A DNA stretch of 64,000 bases from Telmatactis stephensoni. Taxonomy: Eukaryota > Cnidaria > Anthozoa > Actiniaria > Isophelliidae. The notes under the pieces are model-generated. The model worked only from the letters and a program-made list of their open reading frames with translations, made no database searches and was not told where the DNA came from. The position numbers were made by a program, and so were the translations under genes. The stretch lies in contig JALIZF010001772.1 in assembly GCA_029948255.1 (NCBI GenBank), forward strand, positions 482,501 to 546,500. The letters run 5' to 3'. Below are positions 57,801 to 64,000 of this stretch, piece after piece; position 1 is the stretch's first letter; each line of letters starts with the position of its first letter.

Positions 57801-60800
57801 CAATTCATTTGATGTTTTAGTTTTTATGTTGTCAACTGAACATCCTTGATTATTTATTTTAGCAAAGAAAAAGACGAAGAAATGGAAATTGACGTGCCCG
57901 ACAAACCCGCCACGTCGGTACAATCTACATCAGATGGTATCACTCCAGATGGGACAGAAACTGTCAGCAGACAAAGCAATGATGACACTGCTAACACTTC
58001 CGATGACGCGCCCACTTTACCAGCTTCACTGAAGTTTCTGAGAACTGCGCATGACCAGTTAGGAAGGTATGAGACAGTATACTGATGTACGGTTTGTGTT
58101 TGCTGCTAACTTGAAGATAGATTGATATAAAAATATTTGCTTGTCCTATTTTATCAAGGGAAAAGTGGAAATTAAAAGCCGAAAATGATCACTAAAATAT
58201 GTGGTTTTCCTTAATTCTTAGTCCTGGATTTTCAGCTTTCCCTTATGTAAATTCTTTTAAGAATCAAACAAAGGGCTCGACCCTTAAACCATTCCGCACA
58301 CAAGGTTGCGAGAAAAGCTGTCTGAACCTTAAGATGTTCCTTAGGTGTAAAAGTTTGCGGATATGTTCTTACTGTTTACCATTTTTATAATTGCCAGGAG
58401 GGGTTGGTGCTGCAACAACGATGGTATTTTCTTGTTGTTGTGTGTTGAAGTTCTAACAGAACACCTTACGAAACCGTTTATGTCTACAAGAGAGGTAATT
58501 ATAAAGAAGCCACAAAAACTAATATTATGATACATTTATGATAGCTTTGTTATCAGTGATCAATTTCAGTTCTCGCGGCTGAGGGCGAATTTGGCATCAT
58601 CTGTTTCAATCATATTTTAGAACTGTTCTCTGATGTTTCTGTAGGATATCATTCGTGATCTGGAGCAGTGCTTTCTTTGTTTGTATGGCCATCCATCCAA
58701 AAAAGCTAAGGTACATTAAACATTGTAGTTTTTCTAATACATTAGTAAAACCGGTATCAAGACGTTACATGCATTATGCCAAATCCTAACTAAATAATAC
58801 AGTATTGGAAAGGCCATTCCACATGCAAATTTTGTAGGACACATTTTTTCTGATATGATAACAAATGGATTTTCTCCTTCTACACGAACGAATTTCATAT
58901 GACAATTTGGCATTTGACATGAAATTTGGTCAAATTTTCTTATCCATACGAGGAAAAATTATTTGTCAAGACAATTTGTTCCTGTGGGAGGACCCAAAAG
59001 TTTATACTTTCGTAACTAATCATTTTTGTCTTTTTCTGTGAACTTCTCTTATAGCTGAGAGGACTTCAAGAGCATAACTCTTGTCAGGTACATTTTTAAC
59101 GAATACCAGTTGGGCCAACACATTTGACAATATTTTTTACTCTTTCACTCTACAATTAACAAGTAATTAGTTAACGTTTCTGTATTTTTATTCAGATACC
59201 GTTGACATGGCAGAACTCAGCTGTTGTGTTTAATTACTTCAAACCTCCACAACTGCCAACATTTGACTCCAAAACCAACACCATATCTGGCGAGGTACGG
59301 TTTCAATATAGTCATTGTATTAATTATACTTCGTTACCTAAGAAAATCAAAATAGTAACCAGTCGGTTCTCGATCGATACTCGCGCTGTGGTTGATGGGA
59401 GGGATTTAGGGATTTAGTGAGTTTGCGGTGCCTCAAGGGAAGGAAGGAAAAGCAAAAAAAGCCTTTGCGCGCCGCAATTTACCATCCCATATTCCATTGC
59501 GAATAGAAGGAAAAAGTAAGCTTAGTGACGATTGGGTATGAATATGGATTGGTAAGCGGATTAGTTTATGCCGATTCAACTCTATTTTAGCAGTCAGAAC
59601 TACACTCAACGCAGGTTTAACGTTAATGATTTTGATTTTAAAAATCTAATGCAGCGTTATCGCTAACCCGCTTTCGAACAACCAGTCCAGGGACTCCTCA
59701 GCCAATTTTTCGGTAAATGTAGGTGTAAATAAACTTCATTTCTAACATTAAGTATATTTTTGAAGGTACAAAATTTGATGCGTAGAATAACCCTTGTCGT
59801 TCCTCAGCAAGAACTGGAAGGTTTGTACCAATTGTTGTGTTAAGATAATGATCCAATGAACACCTTTAAGTGCAATAATTGTTTCGTTAAGTTGTTTTAG
59901 CTTAACATGGCTACGCGCAGCTGCACGAAATTGCATGGCAATGATACAGTTTTTGGCTGTCGCTAATCTTCAACAACTCACAACATTTAAATGATTTGAA
60001 AACCTCGTGTGAACAAAAGTTGTAACGCCCATTGAGACATTGGAAAATGTGCTTATCGATCCCAATTTTATTGCATAAGTTGTTGGAAGTTCAGTTGACA
60101 TACATTACAACTTAAACGTGTATTTTAGTGATCTGTGGGTATAAAATATTCTGGAAGACATTTATGTGCATGGCGGTTTGAAATTATATTTGGTTTGAAA
60201 CTGAACTAGTTTTGATTTTTAGGTTCTAAAATCAAATTGATTTGAAAGTTCAACCAAACTCATTTCAAACCACAACAAATACGTTTCGAAAGCCTTAAAT
60301 AATTAATCCATTGCTTTCTCGTTGCTAACAGGTTCTTTATTTTCTTCCAGCAATTTCATTCGATAATGTCCAAGCCTATATTGATGGCCTTTCAGAGGAC
60401 GGTCCCCAAACTTCCAGAAACTCTACTAACAGCCAAAAGGTGCGAAGAAGTCTCGTCGAATGGAGTACATTTATATAGCTATTATTGAGCCCATAGACCC
60501 TCAAGATACTTGTCGTTCGCTTTGCTCGATACACTATACCCACCTTACTATATTGCTCTATGTTCTCAATTTTCTAAGCGAGCGGTCCTGTATGGAGCAT
60601 TGGTGGAGAGGCGGCGGGGCTTGGGAGGCAGAGGGGACGAGTGAGTTAAGGTGGAGACCTTAGTTGAAGTACAAATTCTGGTAATATGTGCTCTAGTTAT
60701 AGGGAATCTGAACAGAAAATCTTTGATCATGACGAAAATATTTTTATTTCAGACCCGTTGTCGGAGAGCTTTTTTATTTGTTGGCCGACTTCTATTTCAA

Positions 60801-63800
60801 GAACAAAGAGTTCAGGTAGCACTTTACATTGACACAATTTTTACAATGTTTTTTTCAATGAAGGGCTTAAGTTGGAAATTAAAAGTTAAGGCGGTAAAAC
60901 ACAATTTTTTATGTTAACTTCTTTTATTTTATTGACAGCAAAGCCCTCAAGTTTTACACCCATGATATCTGTGTTAAACCAAATCGATCAGATTCATGGG
61001 CAGCCATGGCGCTTATCAGGAAAAGTCGACTGGAAAGTAAACTAAATGCGGTAAGTTTGTTATATTATCAACATATTCTGCTGGGCACTGCCTAACACCA
61101 TTCGCTTTTTAGATTGGATCTTGTAGTTCATCATCCTCATTTCGTTTGCTTGATTGTTTGTTTTGTTTTTGTTTTGTTTGTTTACTTGCTTGTTGCTTTG
61201 TTTGTTGTTTGTTTGTTTGCTTGCTTGCTTGTTTACTGGTTTTGTTTTGTTTTGTGTTTTTGTCATTGTAAAAGCAAATTGTTCGTTGCTTGTTTGGTAT
61301 CAATCATCTGCATGTTTCTATTAGTGGTTCTTTTAATCTCGACAATGTATCTTGTTCTTGTACGTTTTAAATCTAGACGTGGTTTCTGTTCATTTCAGTG
61401 TGAGCCAAAGAGTGCAGGGCCAATCCAGAAACATGCTGTTGCTGCTCTAAGGTACGATATTGATATCCTATCAATTGTAATAACCATTTTTCCTCAATTA
61501 CTTTTTAGTTATTCTCTGCAGTCTAGCAGGAGAACAGTTGACTTAACTGATTTGTGGGCATTTTTGAACGTTTTTGGTCATTTCTACTTTACAGATGTTT
61601 CAAGAGAGCCATGGAAACAGATAGTACAAACAGCAGTATCTTGGAAGAAGTATGTAATGTATTGACGATATTCAATGTTTTATTGATTTTATAACTTTAA
61701 GTCCTTATGAACATTATGGTAAAATATCTGATGCTTTCTTTCCAGTACGCTTCACTGTGTTATTTCCTTCATTCACACGCTTCCAGACAACTGAAACAGG
61801 TAAATGATACCTTTGTATTAATAATACGATTTAGCTGTGCTTTTAGAAAACTCAGTTACTTTGAAGATACTGGCATGACACCGCGCAGATGCATTCCGTC
61901 ACTGAAATTTAGGCAGAAGATGTAAAATCAATATCATGTTGCACGTTTTTCTATTTTCTTTGCTGAGAATAATGGCATTAGAGTGCGAACGTGTCGTCTT
62001 TACCCTTTTTAATAAACTGAAATCCCCAACCTGTACGTTTTCTTGCTAGTTTGATCAAGAAGAAGTTTCTGTAGAAACGCGTTCGTCACTTCTCCAACGC
62101 AAACAAGAAATGTTGCATCTTTCTGAGAAAATCTTTTCAACTGCTTTGGGAATGGACGACAGTGAAGCTTGGTTACATCATTACATGTTGGGAAAGATAG
62201 CTGAAAAACTCAAGAAACCTCCTGAGGTGTATTTAGAACACTATGCTAAGGTACTGACCAAAATAAAATGGTTATTCAGTGTTTGGTAATATAAAAACTG
62301 AAGTTTCGTTTTAGAGTGAATTTGAAAGGACCGCGCCTTGCTGTACGTGCCATTTTCACAGTCACTCAAAAGTATAAGGAGATATGAATGTGCTATTACT
62401 GAATCCAAAAGCCTTTATTCTAAAATATGATTGCATTTAGTGTTGTCTATCTCTGTCATTTCCTCCAAAATCACACTTACAATTAGTATTGCGTTTGATG
62501 TTGTTGCGATCGACTAATTTTGGTTTTGTAATTTTAGTCTTCACGATTCTTAGACGATGATATAAAAAGTTATCCCCGAAAAATCCCCTTCTACAGTCCA
62601 CCTGAACACGTTCTTGAAGCACTTGAGGTGAGAGTCGTTTTAATGCTTCCTAGCTCCTTCTCCTTCTTCCTCTCTTGCTTCCTTTCTTCTATATTTTTTT
62701 CCTTCATCGACGTCATCGTCATCGATAAAGTACCGGACAAATGATGCACCTTTTCTTGCATCGTTGCGCGCAAAAGCGCAAGTGTCCCCTCTGTCTACGC
62801 GTGTAGCTGTTGTGCGAAGCGTTATGAGTTCAACAACTCAAAAAGGGAATGGAATTTAACATCTGCGCCGTTGCGCGCACTAGCCGTATGCTGGATAGCA
62901 GCTTTTTTGCGTTTTAGACTCTTCTGTTAAGTTACGTTGCACAAAACGTTCCCCACCTTACAAGTCTATATTACGTGTTGTCGTCTTTTTCTCAATCTTG
63001 TCTGTCTGTCTGTCTGTCTGTTTATTTAGTCTGTCTGTCTGTTTATTTAGTCTGTCTGTCGTTTCATGGATTCATTTGTTCATTAACCCACTTTGCACTT
63101 TACCTACAGGTCTACTATCGCATCCATGTATCAGTACTTAAACTTGTTCTAGACGACTTCCATAACCTGGACAGAGCAGTTCTAGAAAAACACTTACAAC
63201 TTGCTGCCAATGGACCCTTCTTTCATCCTGAATATGACGTAGATAGTGGGCACACGTCTTACTTGCGATCTGAATCTTTGACTTCAGGTAAAATGATGTT
63301 GCAGTTGAAGGGATTTCCATGAAAATGGCTAAAATGACTTTTCTGACCATATTTTTTTCACGTTTCCTCAAAAGATGTAATGTAGTAGCAGTGCTCCTTC
63401 GCCAAAATTTAAATGAATAGAAATAAATCACTTAGGCCATTTTCGTTGACACCCTACAGGCATAGAACTTTAGAATACTAATGATTACTTTATACCTTCT
63501 ACGCAGAGATGAATGCTGAACCAGCAAAGGAATTATCGGGAACTGGCAAGAATCAAAGTACAACAGTTCCTCCACCTGAATTGCTTTCTTCTACAAGCCC
63601 TACACCAACCTCACAAGAAAATACCCAAGACAAGACAGATGGTGTAGCAAAGACTGAAGAAACAAAGACTCCAGACGATAGTACAGTTGCTGTACCTGAT
63701 AATGCGAAAGAAGCAGCTCAAGTCATATCTTCAGAACAGGCGCGTAAAGAGGGCGGCACTTTGGCATCAGAAGAAAGGAATGAAATACATGAGTCTTCCA

Positions 63801-64000
63801 AAGAAACGTCTCCAACTGATAGCAAAAAGTCAGGGGAAGAAAAGGATGAAGGCATTTCGAGTGTCAGCAGGACAAAAGATGATACCGCACTGAAACTCGA
63901 GAAGATGGACGATCATTTTTTTCAAGAAGAAGCAAAGACTGAATCTCTTGAAAAGGATACTCCTCCATGTAAAATTGACAGTAACGAGAAAGGGGAGTCC
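45967..64000 (+). CDS. CABIN1: CABIN1 (calcineurin-binding protein 1), 3' incomplete
   Basis: Forty-six exons encode about 1,475 residues of the orthologue of human CABIN1 (about 2,220), and the gene runs off the window. CABIN1 is a nuclear TPR-type scaffold of the HIRA-UBN-CABIN1 complex, which deposits histone H3.3; it also binds and restrains calcineurin and represses MEF2. Matching blocks span the whole length: MIRLSALN at the start, the TPRs, a basic KRRSARVR motif, [53 protein letters not shown] and [10 protein letters not shown]. The known calcineurin- and MEF2-binding regions are C-terminal and beyond the window. Four single-base insertions in exons 10, 11 and 37 break the frame while splice sites stay intact. 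Exons are described in the following entries. Confidence 0.92.
47715..47822. repeat. Foldback next to a (GAT)n run in CABIN1 intron 5
   Basis: AAAGGATGAGACATTTTATC and TAAATGCAGTA pair with the near complement ending GACATCCTTT. A GATGATGATG run at about 47667-47710 precedes it. Confidence 0.8.
48535..48765. repeat. GCAAC/TTGCGCGCAA family copy in CABIN1 intron 8
   Basis: Shares the order ACACAGTTGCA, CATCCCTGCAATG, AAAGTTGCAGAGGTAGAAC and GGTGGACA with the copies at 9180 and 41465. Confidence 0.55.
49010..49405 (+). CDS. CABIN1: CABIN1 exons 10-11: frame broken by three insertions
   Basis: Exons 49010-49117 and 49282-49405. Exon 10 starts [15 protein letters not shown], then meets TGA at 49058-49060; one base less near 49055-49058 restores [20 protein letters not shown]. 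Exon 11 must begin WAALGEC, which is one base out of phase at its first base (49282). It then needs one T fewer in the run 49304-49307 to continue [20 protein letters not shown]. The human counterpart has LGESLLAMYNHL at this place, so the intended frame is clear. All changes are insertions. Confidence 0.8.
49874..52848 (+). CDS. CABIN1: CABIN1 exons 12-20: basic linker and helical segment
   Basis: Exons 49874-49981, 50245-50339, 51094-51170, 51253-51321, 51433-51473, 51846-51930, 52266-52328, 52434-52511 and 52809-52848. Exons 12-13 are serine-rich and then strongly basic ([19 protein letters not shown]), a likely nuclear localisation signal that also occurs in the human protein as KRRSARVR. 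Exon 14 has [14 protein letters not shown]. Exons 17-19 give [20 protein letters not shown] and [16 protein letters not shown], matching the human block LTNGGILELMMRYL...WPPGLAEV. Confidence 0.9.
50641..50891. mobile_element. Foldback MITE in CABIN1 intron 13
   Basis: ACCCAGGAGTAATATTCTGT at the left and its imperfect complement at the right. Inner arms AATTACCCCTGGGCACGATG and CATCGTGCCCAGGAGTAATT, with a CTGATTGGTCGACC/GATTGACCAATCAG centre. Confidence 0.8.
53060..58066 (+). CDS. CABIN1: CABIN1 exons 21-31: middle TPR-like region
   Basis: Exons 53060-53154, 53706-53845, 53957-54027, 54201-54294, 54394-54446, 54782-54868, 55327-55413, 55937-56043, 57305-57383, 57577-57671 and 57863-58066. 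Conserved blocks include [53 protein letters not shown] and [20 protein letters not shown]. Exon 31 is long (204 bp) and mostly low-complexity and acidic before [17 protein letters not shown], suggesting a disordered insert between helical repeats. Phases agree throughout. Confidence 0.9.
53290..53575. repeat. TTTGTTGG minisatellite in CABIN1 intron 21
   Basis: Loosely periodic units such as GGTTTGTTGGCCATTTGTTG make up about 280 bp. The frames on both strands here come from the repeat. Confidence 0.8.
55560..55745. repeat. Foldback of the GCAAC family in CABIN1 intron 27
   Basis: AGTCTCCTACACAGCCACAG faces CTGCGGCTGTGTAGGAGACT, with a doubled GCCTTGCGTGACA centre and GCGATGTTGCGGGCAAC outside. 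Confidence 0.7.
56060..56300. repeat. GCAAC family foldback in CABIN1 intron 28
   Basis: GACGTGGAAATACGGCCAAC at the left and TTGCTCGTACTTCCACGCC at the right are inverted ends. The interior holds AACGCAACAATGTTGCGCGC. It directly abuts the TTAA element at 56306. Confidence 0.6.
56306..57115. mobile_element. TTAA-flanked element in CABIN1 intron 28
   Basis: TTAA at 56306-56309 and 57112-57115 with 13-bp inverted ends GGTAATTCCGTAG. An internal segment (CCACCGTGTTCATTTTTACG / TCACCGTGTTCGTTTTTGCG) occurs twice in the same direction, so the element contains an old internal duplication. No transposase. Confidence 0.75.
58398..60439 (+). CDS. CABIN1: CABIN1 exons 32-37, with one insertion in exon 37
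   Basis: Exons 58398-58494, 58645-58710, 59055-59087, 59196-59294, 59766-59820 and 60351-60439. They encode [65 protein letters not shown] and [18 protein letters not shown], all with human counterparts. As written, exon 37 leaves the next exon out of phase. One C fewer in CCCC (60404-60407) gives [10 protein letters not shown] and joins exon 38 as [14 protein letters not shown], matching the human LPEG...PPVVNELYYLLADY. Confidence 0.85.
60753..64000 (+). CDS. CABIN1: CABIN1 exons 38-46: C-terminal TPRs and start of disordered tail
   Basis: Exons 60753-60815, 60939-61050, 61399-61451, 61595-61649, 61746-61799, 62050-62250, 62538-62627, 63110-63287 and 63507-64000 (open at the edge). TPR-like blocks: [70 protein letters not shown] and [20 protein letters not shown]. 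Exon 45 ends the helical part. Exon 46 is at least 494 bp of lysine, glutamate, serine and threonine-rich sequence, disordered and with little conservation expected, as in vertebrate CABIN1. Confidence 0.9.
61141..61262. repeat. TTTG-rich repeat in CABIN1 intron 39
   Basis: Irregular TTTG, CTTGCTTG and TTTTG units; the open frames across it are incidental. Confidence 0.75.
62745..62950. repeat. GCAAC family copy in CABIN1 intron 44
   Basis: CACCTTTTCTTGCATCGTTG, CGCGCAAAAGCGCAAG and GTTGCGCGCAC blocks in the family order. Confidence 0.5.
62997..63060. repeat. (CTGT)n microsatellite in CABIN1 intron 44
   Basis: Runs of CTGT interrupted twice by TTTATTTAGT. Confidence 0.85.

Overview
The window is animal nuclear DNA, most likely from an anthozoan cnidarian, and a stony coral is my best guess. 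It is AT-rich and intron-rich with GT-AG introns. It holds orthologues of animal-specific genes (CABIN1, FKBP14) and a dense load of short foldback transposons, tRNA-derived SINEs and pentanucleotide arrays. There is no sign of operons, bacterial genes or CRISPR. I worked out the gene models by hand from splice sites, reading phase and remembered family sequences; no search was run.

Layout. Positions 1-6.5 kb are mostly repeats, with one possible small two-exon membrane-protein gene on the minus strand (1230 to 554). Positions 6.5-18.1 kb hold a tandem duplication with a period of about 7.5 kb. Each copy is a four-exon plus-strand gene for a secreted protein of about 280 residues: signal peptide, basic histidine/lysine segment, acidic linker, long N-glycosylated coiled coil, and a cysteine-rich C-terminal domain that resembles half of an ApeC (apextrin) domain. 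Positions 18.1-21.5 kb are transposons. Positions 21.6-30.4 kb hold a complete ten-exon D-amino-acid/D-aspartate oxidase gene of 346 residues with a peroxisomal AKL end. Positions 30.6-35.7 kb are repeats, including a Mutator-like foldback element with long terminal repeats, an 11-bp target duplication and a 142-bp near-perfect internal palindrome. Positions 35.7-39.5 kb hold a three-exon secreted single von Willebrand A-domain protein of 242 residues. Positions 39.5-43.9 kb are repeats. Positions 43.9-64 kb hold a head-to-head pair. FKBP14-like (minus strand) is an ER prolyl isomerase with two EF-hands and an HEEL end. CABIN1 (plus strand, 46 exons in the window, running off the right edge) is the scaffold of the HIRA H3.3-chaperone complex and a calcineurin regulator. 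The two start codons are 445 bp apart.

The most unusual signals are these. (1) A minisatellite in the oxidase gene is made of copies of an exon 3' end together with its splice donor. (2) The tandem pair of secreted coiled-coil/ApeC-like genes is well conserved in exons and promoter while its introns have diverged by transposon insertion. (3) Five single-base insertions, four of them in short base runs, break the reading frames of FKBP14 and CABIN1 although splice sites and codons are otherwise intact, which points to sequence error or recent damage. (4) A 16-bp satellite has grown out of a transposon terminus. The genes do not form one pathway. The only functional adjacency is FKBP14 with CABIN1, and their shared promoter region is an inference from spacing.
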